Source: Vanilla planifolia | Taxonomy: Eukaryota; Streptophyta; Magnoliopsida; Asparagales; Orchidaceae | Length of the DNA stretch: 64,000 nucleotides | Assembly (NCBI GenBank): GCA_023846275.1 | Contig: JAIUJO010000147.1 | Span: 375,607 to 439,606, forward strand | Direction of reading: 5' to 3' | Shown: positions 1-14,000 of the stretch, piece by piece | Layout of the letters: each line of letters begins with the position of its first letter | Numbering within the stretch: the stretch's first letter is position 1 | Notes under the pieces: model-generated | Told to the model about the DNA's origin: nothing | The model's database searches: none | What the model saw: only the letters and a program-made list of their open reading frames with translations | Made by a program: the position numbers and the translations under genes

Positions 1-539
1 AAGACTTAAAGGAATATGAATTCTACACCAAAAAGATACAGGCCTCTTTTTGAACAAATTGGACTAAAAATTTTTTGGGACAATATCTCTTTAGATATTA
101 GAATGAAGAACAAGTGCACAAATAGAAGAACACTATGTAGAAAGTGGGGATTGCTACTAGTTACCATGGTTATTACAATCAAGTTCTCTTCATAACATTT
201 TTCCTAAAACTAGTGTCATAACACAAGAAAGTCAAAACCACAAAAGATACCTTTTCACATGTTACATATGTGACATTTACAACTCATACAACCTCATTTT
301 ATTCAATTAAGGCAATTAATTTGTCCAATGCCACGTGTTTGGAAGAGCTCAAGCTTTTGATCCTATGATCCTTCCACTCTACTTTCCATATTATAAAATT
401 TTTGGGAGCCTTTTATATCTCATCAATCTACAAAATTTAAGGATCATGGTATATTATATGGATAATTATTTTCAAGATACCAAAAATTTATTTTGTAATC
501 TCCATACTTGATTATTTTCAAGTTTATATTATGCTTAAA
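1..539. other. AT-rich DNA, no recognisable gene
   Basis: I see no recognisable gene here. Minus-strand frames just downstream of the decayed reading frame at 540-1377 continue to look partly coding (a Cys/His-rich stretch around 270-300, then a hydrophobic run around 60-160), but stops are frequent. I cannot tell whether this is an eroded 3' continuation of that frame or chance. No satellite monomer motifs are present. Confidence 0.4.
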
Positions 540-1377
540 AAATGCTTTGCAACTTTAAGAGTATCACTTGCATTCCTAAGACAGGCACACAAATGATTTT
601 TTTGAAAATATATTCCATAACATAAGTTTCTGCTCTAATTTCCTCACAAAGTTGCTTGTCTCTTTTGGAAAGAAAATTATCAACTACACTAGCAAAAGCA
701 TAACCTTTCATTCACTATATTTGTTCTATAGGGTGTTCTAGATACTCAATTGTGTTATCTTGTTCATTGAATAGTCCCACTTCTAGGAATATTGGAGTGA
801 CTAAGGTTTCATTTATTTCTTCTTAAGAATTCAATTGATTCAGGCTCTAAGGGCAAGATAGTATGGGGAAGTTAATGAAGCCATATTTAGCAAAATAATT
901 TTGAAAGCAAGTCAAACGGAATGTGTTAGTCTTCTTGAATATCACAAAAAAAATTTGATATCCTGCATTGTCTTTGTAATAATAATCCTTGAAGAAAATT
1001 CATTCCAAAAAGTTTATGAACATTAAGTTCTTTAGTGAGAACCATGCTGTCTTTCCATGATGATAAGTCCAAGCTTGCAAAAACAAATTGAAAGCCCTCT
1101 TTATAGAGGCATTATGAACTCCCAATACTTTTAAGGTGGCTTTTTTATTAGTATGTTAAGACATGCAGTAGTTTTCTTCTATAGTAAAAATAAGTTTTAA
1201 GAGAATTTATTTAAAGAGACTTTGCACATTGGCAACCTTTTCTTCCTCGTGCTTAACTACATATTATAAAATCTTCTATTTCACTAAAGAGACTTCATGG
1301 GGTGGGACTTCCAGGGAACTTGATAACCTTTGTTGTTCTCGATTTAGAAAATCTTATATCTCAATTTCCTCTTTCAT
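540..1377 (-). pseudogene. Decayed unassigned protein-coding sequence, about 280 codons
   Basis: One minus-strand frame runs from an ATG at 1377-1375 to a stop at 537-535 without any frame change, broken by about ten internal stops. At this base composition roughly twice as many stops would be expected by chance. Two stretches are almost clean: about 1150-820 and about 735-540. Short readable pieces include GVHNASIKRAFNLFLQAW near 1120 and NFLSKRDKQLCEEIRAETY near 680. Composition is protein-like, with mixed hydrophobic and Lys/Glu-rich segments. The stops are TAA, TAG and TGA, all reachable from CAA, CAG, CGA or TGG by C-to-T or G-to-A change, as expected of old methylated DNA. I do not recognise the family. 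It could be a host gene relic or part of a transposon protein. Chance remains possible. Confidence 0.35.
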
Positions 1378-4300
1378 TCTTTTAGTGAAATGCCTTTTAG
1401 TTAATTAACACTTTACAACTTTATTTCCCTTTGTAATTGAAGATTTTGTTGTGTTGTTAGTAGTTGATGTGTGAAAAAAGTTAGCCTTCTTGTTGAGGAA
1501 CATGTTTCTTTAATAGACTCTGTGTAAGAAAAGTAACCAATAAGAACATCCAAGAAATATAAGAATATATTCTAGTTCTTTATAGTATTCAATAGATAAC
1601 TCAGTAAGCACTTAGAGAACATATTAACTAGATATTGAGATCTTTATTTTAAATTTGAATTTTCATGAAATCTGTTATGTGTGTGAGGCATGAAAGTGCT
1701 TCCATTCGAAAAATTCGACTTCAGATAGGCCATTTTTTTGCAAAATATGTTAGTTTTTTTATTTTTAACTCTATAAAATATCTTTATAATAATTCTAGTT
1801 TAAGTCTTTTTGTGACCATTTATACAACTAGTTTAAAGATTTCTATGGTCAATATAATGTTAATTTATGCCTTTTGTGACCATTTGTTTACTAATTATCT
1901 ATTGGTGGCTTAAATGGTCTTTATAAGGTATCTTTTCTTTAATTATATTATTAAGGTGACCCGTTAAATTATTTTTTTTTCCATTTAGAAGTTTGATTAC
2001 TATAATACATTTATTAATGATAGGAAAATCACTAAATAACACGTACCAATGAGTGGTTAATTTATTGTTACTAATTATAATGTAAACTACCATGATTACT
2101 TTGTAATTAGTCCTAACAGCAAAATTCTCCTCTATTTTTTAGGAATATTTTAAAGGTTTATAAGATATATATACACACTACAATTTCAGCAACTAAGGCG
2201 ATTAATTTACTTTGATAAATTCCTTTGTAATATCTACTTATAAGTTGACTCATCTTGTATGGTTTCTTGTAATTTTTTTTATTTTTGTATACCTCCCCCA
2301 AGCATCTAGGCATCCATCACTAACTAGTTGACGAAATTGTAGTAGAGCTAATTATCTGATAATTTGTTTTATCCTACCAAGTAGCTAGATTTCTTGATCG
2401 TTGAAGCATCATTCAACTTTCAACTAAGTTTTCACATATATTGGTTCTACAAGTTTAGCCAAAATAGGAACAAAAAAGTTGTGGTTAATTAATATTTCTA
2501 AGAAAACTCTTGAAATCTTTTAGTGTTAGCAAATTATTATGTATGTTTATGAATAATTACATATATGATCCTATAAGTTCACTCCTCCACTTCACGTATT
2601 AATCCTAAAATGATAAATATATTTTTCCCTATTTTCTTATTTCTTTTTGATAACACAAGAACTTCGAGTAAACAAATTAGAAAAAAAAGTCTAAAAGGGT
2701 TAAATGTGAAAGAGTGTATATACTAAAGATAAAGATATCATATATGTTGGTTGCTATGAATTTGTTATGATTTTTGATGATGTTGCACATTTTTATTTGA
2801 AATTTAGGTGGTACATACTTTAATCCAAATAGCCATAACTAACAATTAATAATTGCCTTTAGGAACTATGTATGTTGTGAATTGTATACATTCTTCATCC
2901 ATTCTTACCTACAAAAATCCTAATTTCATGACAAATTTGCTATACATATTACTATTTTAAATTTTATTTAGTAGAATTCCCTTGCTAGGTATAATATACC
3001 AACCTTATGTTGTATTATAAGTTAATTATTTGCAATTAAATATTATTCTTATTTTACCTCATATTAATTAAGAACTTGTTGTGACCATTACTTTCCCTTA
3101 TTAATGCTACTTGTAATAATATTTTTATATGAATTTAATATTTTTCGAAGTCTTTATGGTTTTCATCTAGTTGTTTCATTTTAAAGATTCAATTGTTAGT
3201 TATTTATCTTGTATGTGTAATATTTTGCCTAGTTTTGTCCAATTTTTAGCTAACTAATTATAGTACATGTAGTTTTAAAACAATAAATTTTTTGTGTCCT
3301 CATTGAAGTAAAATCCTTTAGTTTTTATAATTTGTGTTTAACTCCACTAGGGTACCACATAATATGGGGTCAAATATTTTAAAAATCATTAGTGCATCCT
3401 TTTGAGATGTTATATCAATATGTTAATTTTTAATAAAATTCAATGAAGCTATAATTTCTACTTATTGAAATTTATTTCATTTTCCCATGTCATTGACATA
3501 GGATACTTTTGTTGGTCAAATTTCTTATGACAATTGGTTGGAATATTTTAACTATTCTTTCATTTGCAATTGTATCCAATATCTTAACGTGGTATGTTGG
3601 TCTTCTTGTTTATTGAGGAGGAATGTTTCATATTTCTACATGACTAGATAATCATCTAATATAAATTATACCAGCCAATGTAATGTTTTGACCACATCAA
3701 ATTTCAAGTGTGTAGATGACGTTAATGAAGTTATTGTGTCTATATTGTGTATTGAGGAATTCAAATTTTGTATAATTCAATAACACCTCTATGTTAATAG
3801 AGCTATTATTTTTAATTGTTTTTATTTTCATTCTTATAATGTAATACCATTAACTCAAAAGATTTGATTCGAATATGTAATTATCTAATGGTTTCAAGTA
3901 TTACCTTGGTCAATAATTTGAATTTATTTTCTAAGCTTTTATAACCATCTTCAAGTTTTTGTGTCATATTATATCCTTTTTTTTGCATAAAACCTTTATA
4001 GGTCTTGGTTAAACTTCCTAAAAGTTATGTGATTTGTGACTAAATATATTTTACGTTGTCAATTGGTTTATCGGTTATTTTAAAACCTTAAAATTCATGA
4101 TCATAATGTAGTTCTAATTTTCTATAATTATAATTTTTAAAGAGATATTTGGCATCATCCACAAAATTCCATGCCTTTTCTTTCTTCATATTTAAAAGAT
4201 CTAGGTCTTTATCTTATAGTCTAACTTCTTCAAGTAATCAACTATAAATATCTCTATCTTCTTCTGATTTTTTTTTTGACGAAAACTTAAAAATTTTTCT

Positions 4301-5389
4301 TAAAATTATTGTTCAATATACATGTACAATCTTTCCCTATCTACTTTATCATTTCAACCTTGATATGGGAAATGAATTGGACCTCAAATAAATCACTTCA
4401 ATTTTTTCTTACAATTCAAAGAGCTTTGCACCTTTTTACCTAATTTCTCGTAGGTCTTCTTTTTTTGAAATATTTGCTCCTTAATAGTTTCTTACCTATG
4501 CTAGCATTATAGTATGTTTGTATCATTATCTTATTTCCATAGCAAAAGCTTTTAATTTTTTTATTAGACTGTTATTCCATGCATTTGTCTTCGAGATAAT
4601 TAATGATAAACGTAATCTTAGAATTGATTACAATGATACTCTTATAACCTACTAATTCTTTCAATTTTTGTTCGTTATTCTTCTTAGCTGTAGTGGTAGT
4701 TTAATAAAATATTTATCTCTAAATTTGACATCCATAAAACTTCTAGCTTTTTTGCCAACTAGCAGGAACCATATCATAGAAACTAGTTATTACTAATCAT
4801 TCTGTCTTTCCTAGCATCTTTCTTTCAAAATTGTATCTCCTCAACTTGTGCCTATGCCTAGGATGATTTCTCAAGCTTTTCTAGAAATAATATAGGGTGC
4901 TACATGTAACATTAGCTTAAATTCTTGGGCACATGAGAATAGTCAACTCTGAAATAATCATTTGGTTGTTTCACATATCAAATTCTCAATGAATTCAACA
5001 TTTTCATGTGCTTCCAAGTTCTAAGGTTGATTTATTTCATTTATGGCATCTCCTTCCCAGCAATCCAAAAATTTTATCCATTTTTAAGGACATGTGCTTG
5101 GTAATAGTAATAGACTTCCTTAGTCATCTTGTTTATATAGCTCCTCAATTGTAACACTTTTTTCTCACATTCCTCTCATTACAATGAGTGCCAAATCATT
5201 ACTTTCTACTCTAGATGATTTTGCTTCTATTGTGTGCTTTATAATTTTTTCAGTGTTTGGTTATTAGAAGCTATTGAAAAGAAGCCATTTTTGTTAGTTT
5301 GAAATAATTGAAAATGAGTTCTAATCAAGACAAAAAAAACAACATCAAAGTTTTCTCAAGGGTCTCTATCAAATAATATATTAATTTTA
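1378..5389. other. Unassigned AT-rich intergenic DNA
   Basis: About 4 kb with no recognisable gene, RNA or satellite monomer. The plus strand is T-rich from about 1650 onward. Small open frames at 1665-1913 (+) and 1899-2093 (-) are low-complexity and look like chance. Between about 4200 and 5270 the minus strand is purine-rich and gives Lys/Glu-rich frames, but their stop density is about what chance predicts, so I make no coding call. The first clear satellite sequence appears at about 5390. Confidence 0.5.
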
Positions 5390-5740
5390 ATATTTTTTTA
5401 AAATTTCAATAATTTAAGCTTTTTTATAAATAATTTCAAATTGTACTTGGTTTGATGATCAAGGATGTTACACTCAATCTTTTTAGTTTGTTGGGTTGTA
5501 ACCTTCACTTATGATTTTGCTCATTTGTCCTAAGCTTTCACTTTTCTTTGTATGTATTATGTGAAAACTATACTTCTCCTCTCATTTGATCCTTACATTT
5601 TTATTTGGATTTATTGTATTACTTAAATTTGTCACATTGAAGCTTTAATATATATGTATATAATATTTGAATAGTAATGTGTTAATATATTTTTATTTAA
5701 TTTATAAATTCTTGATAATTCCACGCAAGATGATGATTTA
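5390..5740 (-). repeat. Satellite block, B orientation, about one monomer
   Basis: A single partial monomer of the window's satellite family in reverse orientation. The core box is readable at about 5452-5480 as tgatgatcaaggatgttaca followed by ctcaatc. After it come the ctcctctcatttgatcctta segment and the aatatatatgtata stretch, in the order expected for B. This is the left edge of the array as seen here. At about 5740 it meets A-oriented sequence head-on. Confidence 0.75.
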
Positions 5741-5744
5741 ATTT

Positions 5745-8700
5745 GTTAGATCTCGTTGGCATGAGTTCAATGATGTTTGTCTCATTTTGATTAGACCATG
5801 CTTGAAATTAGTATGATTAACTATGTACAAAAGCTTAAAAAATTCTATAGCTTTTTCTAATATTTTGCAAATATATATTAAAGATAAAATTTGATAAATT
5901 TATGCAAAGTAATTAACATAAACAAAGGCAATGTATTGGTCGCATCAGGAGAGAATTAGATTTACAAATAATATAATCAAATCAAAGATAGACATTTGAA
6001 GAAATGTGATAATTTGTATGATAAAGTTCAACTTCAAGATACTACGGAGGTGAAGGGTATGAATCTTGAGCATCAAATTAGGTATGATTTGAAAGGTCTC
6101 ATGATGTCTTCACAAATTTTAGATAATATCTAATCAATGCTAATACAATAATATTTATTTCATTTTAATCAGACCTCAGATGGATTAATGAAGCTTAAAA
6201 AATTAAATAATCGTTAAAATTAAAAGAATACTAATGTAATGTTAAGTAAATATATATTATAATTTAAAGGTGATAAAGTAAATGGATGTAATATAACCAA
6301 ATTTAAGTGATGTAAAGGTCATGCCAAACAAAATTAATAGTTACATAGTAACATAATCAAATCAAATTAGAAAATTCTAAGATATATGATAAATTTAATA
6401 TCAATGATTTTTTCCATGATATGATGGAGATAGAGCATATCTTGTCTAAATATTAAATTAAGAAAAAATTTAGATATCTCATGAAGCCTATCATAATCCT
6501 AGAAAATAAAACATTTAAATATATAAAAAAATGAATATTTAGTTGGATAAAGTTGGTCAAGGTGAGTTCAATGATGTTTGTTTTGTCTAGATGAAATCTC
6601 ATTTGGAATTGCAATGAACAACAAGGGAAAATAAGCTTAAATAATAGCAAAAATTTTATTTTAATGTTAAGTAAATATAAAATAAAGTTCATGTAAGATA
6701 AATCAAGGAAGTGTAGTATAACAAAATCAAGGTAAGCTAAGGGTCATATGAGTAGAAAATTAGAGTTCATAGTAATGTATGGAAATCAAAGTGAAAGAGT
6801 TTAAAAAAAGAAGATAAATTATATGGAAAGTTGAAATCCAAAATACTAAGAGATTGAGTGCAACATCCTCAATAATAAAATTAGATATAAATAAAAATCA
6901 ATTATAATGCATGCCAAAACAATTTAAAAATATTTTAGAATATAAAAAATGAATTTCTAACTTTATAGAGTTCATCAATGTTAATGAAAAATATTAGTTT
7001 CTCTTTAATAAATAACAAAAATAAATATTGAAATATTATTTTAACATTAGGTCAGTATATGTAAATGTTGAGTTGAAGTAAATTAAAGCATTGCAATGCA
7101 AAAAAAGGTAATGTATGCTAAGGATCACATGAGAGAAAATTTTTAGTTACATAAGAATAAAACCAAAAAAAAGAAGAAAATATTAAGAATTAACATAAAT
7201 TGTTTACAAAAATTTTATTCCAATATACTGAGAAGGTTGACTATAATATCCTAGACAATCAAACTGGACATGGATCTAAATACCTCATAAAGTAAACCAA
7301 AGTTCTAGAAAAAAAATATAAAATGAATATTTAAATGGATATAGCACATTAATAGTAATACAGTAAGGATTATTTATTTTTTATCGTATTACATTTGGAA
7401 TTACCATGAATTACTGAAGTAACTAAGCCAAAATAATTATAAATTATTATTTAATATTAGTAAATATGTATTAAATTTTAAATATAATAAATTGAAAAAA
7501 CCTAATATAGCCAAATAAAAGCAATGTAAAGTTTACACCATATATGATTTACAAAAACCAATTTATGTAACAAAATCAAAGAAAAGGTCTTAAAACATAT
7601 AAATTTTACATGAAAGTTTTACTATAAGATATGGAGGAGATCAAGAGTAACATCCTCGATCATAAAAAAAACTTGCAAGTAGAAATGTCTAATAAAGCAT
7701 GATAAAATACTATAAAATAAAAACTTTAAATTTATTAAAATGAAAATTTAATTACATATAACTCATCCAAAGGTGTCTAATTAATTTTGTCTTTTAGATA
7801 GAATTATTCTAAAATATGAAAATGAATAATCACAAATAATAATAAATTATAGTTGTATTAAGATAATACATATTCAAGTTAAAAAGAGAAAAATTGAAAT
7901 ATAATATTCAACCAAATTAAAGTAGTGTAATAGTCTAATATAAAAAAAATATAACAAAAAAGTTGATACATATAATATGATGAAATAAAAGTAATGTAAA
8001 TGTCACACTAGAGGTGGTTTATTATTACATAACATTAAATAAAAGCAAAGCAAAATATTTTAAGAAAGTTGATAAATTTTATGCAAAAGTCACATTCCAA
8101 GATTGTAAAGAGATTGTGTGAAAAGCATATATTCATCACATCATTTATCATTCAAAAATTTCTAGTAATACATGCAAAAAAACTAGAATTATTTCAAAAA
8201 ATATCAAAATTTCTATTTAATTTGATATAACTCATTCAGATTAATCCAATTGTATTTATTGTTTTAATATTTCCTTTTTTGAAACTATTACATGTATCCA
8301 AATTTGAATAATGAATAATAAAAATATGTTATTATTTTAATAATAATAGAAAATATGATATAGCTAAATTGTGATAAATAGAAGCAATGTATTCTAAAAA
8401 AATCAGATAAAAGTAAAGAGTACAAGAGAGTAGAATTAAAGTTTGATTAAAAAAATAAGCAAATGAAAGCAAAAACATTGAACAAAAGAGAAATTATTAA
8501 AGAAAATTTCATTCCAAGGAACATAGTAGAACCAAATGTAACTTCATCCATCATCAAAAGAGTTATGAATGAAAAGGTCATCTAAGGTGCAAAAAAATCT
8601 TAGAAAATAAAATATTTAAAAAATATAAAAATGAAATTTTATTTTGGTAGAAATAAAATTTTTTTTGTCTCGACGAGTCTTCATTTGGAATTACTATAAA

Positions 8701-10395
8701 TTTTTTGAGTAAATATGCTAATAAATAATAAATCATTATTTAAATTTTTAGTAAATCTATATTAAATATAAAATGTCATAGAATACAGTAAAAGATATAA
8801 TAAAATAAGAATGTGTTAGGCATAGACAAGAATGATATTATAATTAAATAAAAATGTACCAAAATCTATGAAAAAAAGTTTAAAAAAGAGATGAATTGTA
8901 TAAGAAAATTATATTCAAAGATCATACAGAGATATTTTGTAACATCTTTAATCATAAAATAAGGTACAAAAGAAAATTTCTCATATAAAACACAAAAAAA
9001 ACAAGAAAAATTTTTTAAAATTAAAAAACAAAAATTTAATTAAATAGAGATCTTTAAGATGGGTCCAACAATTATTTTTTCATCTTAAATGCATCTTATG
9101 TGAAATTATTATGAATTAGATAAATAAATATGTATATTTAATAATAAATTACTATTTTAATATTAAGTAAATATAAGCAACAAAAAATGAGATAAAGCGA
9201 AGCAAAGTATTAAAACTAAAAAAAAATGACGTGAACGTCACACAAGATGGGATTAAGAATCATAGAGCCATCTAAGAAAATCAAAGTAAAACTTTTGAAT
9301 AATGACATAAATTGTGTGATAAAGTTGCATTTCAAGAGACTAAAAAAATTGATAGTAACAAACTTGATCATAAAAAAAGTTAAGATTCAAAATTCCTTGT
9401 GAATAGTACATAACACGAAAAAATTAAAACGAAAAATAAATATTTACTTACATAAAGCTTTTCAAAATGAGTTTATTTACTTTTTGTTTTCCCAATCATA
9501 CACCCTTTGTAATTACCACAAACTAAAGAAAAAAACTTCTTAAATAATTATAAATTACTATTTTGCTTTATTTAAATATATATTGAAGCTAACATGAGTT
9601 AACTTGCTTAATGTAATCAAAAATCAAAATGATGCAAAGATCACATTTGATTAGAATTGTATTTTCAAAAAAATATTGCCAAAACATTGGGAAAATTTTA
9701 TGAAATAAGGTAAATTATGTAATCAAGGTAATGCAAAGGTCTCATAAGAAGAAGGTTAAGAGTTATTTAGTAATACAAAAAAATCAAAGTGAAACACATG
9801 AACAAATGAGATAAATTACAAAAGAAAATTACATTATGAGATACCTGAGAGACGCGTGTAGCATCGTTGATCATCAAATATGCTATGGATCAAATTATCA
9901 CCTCAAGAGTTCCAAAATCATTGAAAATAAAATATTCAAAAAAACAAAAAATTAACATTTAATTGGAAAGTGCTTGTTGAGATGAGTCAAATGTCTTTTG
10001 ATATGTCAAATGAGCTAAGCACCATGTAGATAAAAAAGTTAATAATGTGGAATTGAATATTTAATTATATAGAACTCATTGAGATAAATCTAATGATGTT
10101 TCAGTTAGACCTCATTAGCAATTACTATGAGTACTTAAGTATTACACATTAATAATTATAAATCATTACATTTGTTATATATATATATATATATATATTA
10201 ATGCTAAATAAGGTAATTTGAAGAAATATATCATAATAAAAAAAATCTTTTAAACCTCAACAAGAGAAGGTCAAAGAAAAAATAAAGAAATGAGACAAAA
10301 TTGCATGAGAAATTGCAATCCAATATACAAAGGAGATTGAGTGTAACATTCTTAATCATCAATTAGTTTTGAATAAAAATTCATCGATCGACCTT
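5745..10395 (+). repeat. Satellite block, A orientation, about 11 monomers
   Basis: Tandem monomers of about 420 bp, strongly diverged. In A orientation each carries, in order: a core box like gagtgtaacatcctcgatca; about 125 bp later a ctcatcgagatgag palindrome; caatgatgtttgttt; ttggaattactatgaatta; an aatattaagtaaatatat stretch; two copies of ataaccaaatcaaag about 60 bp apart; and ttgcattccaagatactaag leading into the next core box. Core boxes or their relics lie near 6045, 6850, 7235, 7635, 8105, 8525, 8925, 9340, 9850 and 10330, giving steps of about 380-510 bp. One box, expected near 6440, is unreadable. No coding potential is seen. Confidence 0.9.
10176..10199. repeat. (AT)n microsatellite inside a satellite monomer
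   Basis: About 24 bp of alternating TA. It is followed by ttaatgctaaataaggtaa, the degenerate ttaaagctaaaatgagataa of the monomer. It therefore lies exactly at the monomer's own aaatatatatt position and is probably a local expansion of it. Confidence 0.9.
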
Positions 10396-10675
10396 TCCAA
10401 CATTATTTTGGTTATATTGTATGGTTTAAATTTAACATTTTTTTCAATTATTATCTATTTACTTAATATTAAAATAAAACTTAATTATAGTTGAAGGTTA
10501 TTTATTTTGATAACTTATGCTAATTCAAAGCATGGTGTCTTCATTAGACTCGATTAGATGACTTTTAATAAATTAAATTGTTTTTTAATTACAAATATTT
10601 TTTAAAGCTTTTGCAATCTCTATGGTGTATTGATTTATGCATAATTTTACAATTGATGAATAATATAAAAAAGTT
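10395..10675 (-). repeat. Short B-oriented satellite fragment
   Basis: About 280 bp in reverse orientation between A sequence on both sides. It reads, in B order, through ttttggttatattgtatgg, atttacttaatattaaaata, ttcattagactcgattagat and ttacaattgatgaataatat, covering about two-thirds of a monomer. It is a small inversion or an inverted partial copy within the array. Confidence 0.75.
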
Positions 10676-10679
10676 ATTG

Positions 10680-10985
10680 AAAAATTGCTAAATAAATATT
10701 TAAATAGAAAGAGATCATCAAGAAAAATAACCACATCTAATAATATTTTTTTTTAAATCTGAACTAATCTTTATTTGTTACAAATTAACAAGAAAATTAA
10801 GAATAAATAGTAATAAAACAATATTTTATTTTTAATTAACAATATATCAAAGTTAGGAAATAAATTGAAATGATTAAATTTAACCAAATCAAAGTGATAT
10901 TGTGGTCATATGGGAGAAGAATTAGAATTACAAACTAAAATAACCAATAATAGCTAAAAAACTATAACCAGTTAGATCACTATAA
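10680..10985 (+). repeat. Short A-oriented satellite fragment
   Basis: About 300 bp back in A orientation. It starts at the monomer's aaatatttaaatagaaagag segment and runs to accaaatcaaagtgatattg and a short way beyond. It ends at a hairpin-forming sequence (10959-11001), after which orientation changes again. Confidence 0.75.
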
Positions 10986-11001
10986 TAAATCGTTATAGTT
11001 T
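10959..11001. repeat. Hairpin (10-bp inverted repeat) at an A-to-B orientation junction
   Basis: AAACTATAAC at 10959-10968 is matched by its exact reverse complement GTTATAGTTT at 10992-11001 across a 23-base spacer. It sits between the end of A-oriented sequence and the start of B-oriented sequence, so it may mark a fold-back or inversion breakpoint. Confidence 0.7.
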
Positions 11002-11029
11002 GGATTATTTACTTTGAAAAGTTTGAGTA

Positions 11030-14000
11030 TTACCATACCACATATAATCAAGACAAAACAGATGATATTAGACACAACTTACTGGGTTTTATCCAATAAA
11101 ATATTCATTTCAATATTCTTAAAAAATTTTCTTTCTAGGGTTTTGGCAAGCTTTATGAGGTATTTTGATTTGCACTAGTTTATAATCCATAATGTTCCAC
11201 TTGATCTCCTTAGTATAAATGAATGTAACTTTCCTATATGATTTATCTCATTTACTCATAGTTTTTGCCTTTCTTTGGTTATATTAATAAGAATCGATAA
11301 TTCTCGTCCCATTTGAATTTTATAATATTCTCATATGTATCATAATCTAGCTTTATCATATATTTACTAAATATTAAAATAAGAACTTAATATTATTTTT
11401 TACTTGTTTAAATTATTATTTAATTGTAATTCAAATTTTAGTTGGATCAAAATAAAATAAACTTCATTTGACTCATCTCAATGAGCCCTATCCAATTAAA
11501 TATTATTTTTCATAATTTTAAATTTTTTTTATTGATTTTTACATATTTTATGAGATATTTTGACTATTACGTATTTGTTGATTCAGGATGTTACCCTCAA
11601 ACACTTTGTTATTTTGGAATGCAACTTTTCCTATCAAGTAACCTTTACATCACTTTTAATTCGTTAGGGCAAATTATTTTAATTTAACTTTTTTTATCTT
11701 TATTATATACATATTTAATATTAAAATAATTTTTTATAATTCTTATTTAATTTGGAAATTCATAGTTATTCAAAAAAAGGTTGTATCAAATTGAAATAAT
11801 CACTATTGAATCTGTCTTGATTTGCTTCATATATTTGAAAAATCATTTTTAAATATTTAAAATTATAAATTTTCTAGTGTTTTAGCATGCTTTACATGAT
11901 ATCTTTATTCATAATTCATTTGATAATCAAGGATGTTACACCCAATCTTATAAGTATTTTAGAATGCAAATTTCTTACGCAATTTGTCTTATTTCTTCAA
12001 TTTTTTCATTTTTATTTTTTGATATTTCTATGAAAATTATAATCTCTTATCATGGGGGTATTTGCATCACTATGATTTAATTATAATTCCTTACACCAAA
12101 TTATCACATTTTCCATATAATATAAGTTTGCTAAATAATAAAATAATATATTTTTCTTTTATTTATTCTAATTTAATTTGATAATTTTGGTAATTCCAAA
12201 TAATGTTCGATTGAGATGACATAAATGTTGTTAGACTCACCTCATTGACCTCCAATAAATTAAATGCTTATTTTTATATTTTTATTTTTTTATCAGCTTT
12301 ATAAGTCATTTAGTTTTGTAGCTAATTTTTTTTTTGTGGATAATGCACACATTATCCTTAATTTCTTTGAATGCAATTTCGTCATATATTTTATCTTATT
12401 TCATCAAATGCTTTGTTTTAATTTTGTTATATTATATTTTTTATGTTGACGCCTTTACATCACTTCGACAAAGTTGTCTCACAATGTTTAAATTTCTCTT
12501 ATTTTATCTTTGTTATCTATTTACTTAATTTTAAAATAAACTTTTTTTAATTATTTCAAGTTTCTTATTTTAGTAATTCATAGCAATTTGAAAAGAGGAC
12601 TAAGAGAGATAAAAAAATTATCAAAGTCATCTTGAAGAGCATTACAACAGAACTCATTATAATCTTAGTTTACAACTTCCCCATGCAGTTTATCTAATTT
12701 TTTGAATTTAATTACATTAAGTTATATAACTTTCTAACGTTAAATCTTCTCTTCTATGACATTTGCATTGCATTGATTTTGTTATATTAAATTGCTTCAA
12801 TTTATCTCATTTTAGGTTAAATTATATTTGCTTAATTTTAAAATAATAATTTATAATTCTTAGTGCTAATTTACTTTGCTAACTCACAGTAATTCCTAAA
12901 GAGATCAAATCAAAGAAAAATAATGATTGTTCGAGTTATCTAAATGAATTGTATCTAATTTAATATTAATTTATATGCTTTTAAGTTATTTTGTCTGACT
13001 TTTAGCATATTTAATGAGACATTTTGATTTGTACAAGATTTGATGATTAAGGATGTTATAGGTAGTAACTTTATTATCTTAAGAAATAACTTTGTCATAT
13101 TATATAGGTAACTTTTCAAATTTATTACATCGGAATAGTTATATTACTATCTAATCTTAATATACTCTCATTAGGCCTTTACATCAATTTCATTTTATTA
13201 TATTACATTCTTCAATTGTTTTCGTTTTATCTTTAATAAATAATTACATGAAATTAATGTAGAAATTTATTATTATTTATCTTTATTTTGTTTGGAAATT
13301 TATAGCAATTCAACAAGTGTTCTGATCGAGTTGAAAAGAACATAATTAGACTCATCTTGATGGGCACTATTTAAAAAAATAACTCTTTCTTTATTTATTA
13401 ATTTTTAATTTTCTATAGTTATTACATACATTGCAAAATATTTTGAATCATACTCAATTTTATGATGGAGGATGTTATAATTAACGTCTTTATAACGTTC
13501 AAATGCAACATTTTAGTATAAGTTATGTCATTACTACTAACTTTTAATTTTTATTTTTTGTGTTATTATTTATCCTTTAATTTACCCTTCTCTTACCTTT
13601 TCATTACTTTGATTTTGTTATGTTAATTCACTTTAACTTATCATATTCTATCTTTAATACATACATACTTAATATTTTTCTTATTTAATTTTGTAATTAA
13701 TTATAAATGCAAATGAGGTTTGATCGAGATGAACAAACTTAATTGCATTAATCTCGATGAGCTCCATTTAAAAACATATTTTATTTTTTAAAAAATTTTA
13801 TTTTCAATAATTTTAAAATTCATTTTTAAACTTTTAGATTTATTCATCATTTTGTAATCGAGGATTTCAGAGCAAGGGTCCTTAATATCTTCTAATGCAA
13901 ACTTCCCCGTACAATATGTCTTATTTGTTAAAATATTTTGCTTTGATTTTGTAATATTATTGTGAAACTCTAATTTCTCTCAGTGTGATTTTTACATCAC

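Noticed and set aside
4200-5270. Purine-rich minus strand giving Lys/Glu-rich partial frames
   Set aside because: About 10-13 stops per 140 codons, close to the chance expectation, and no family recognised.
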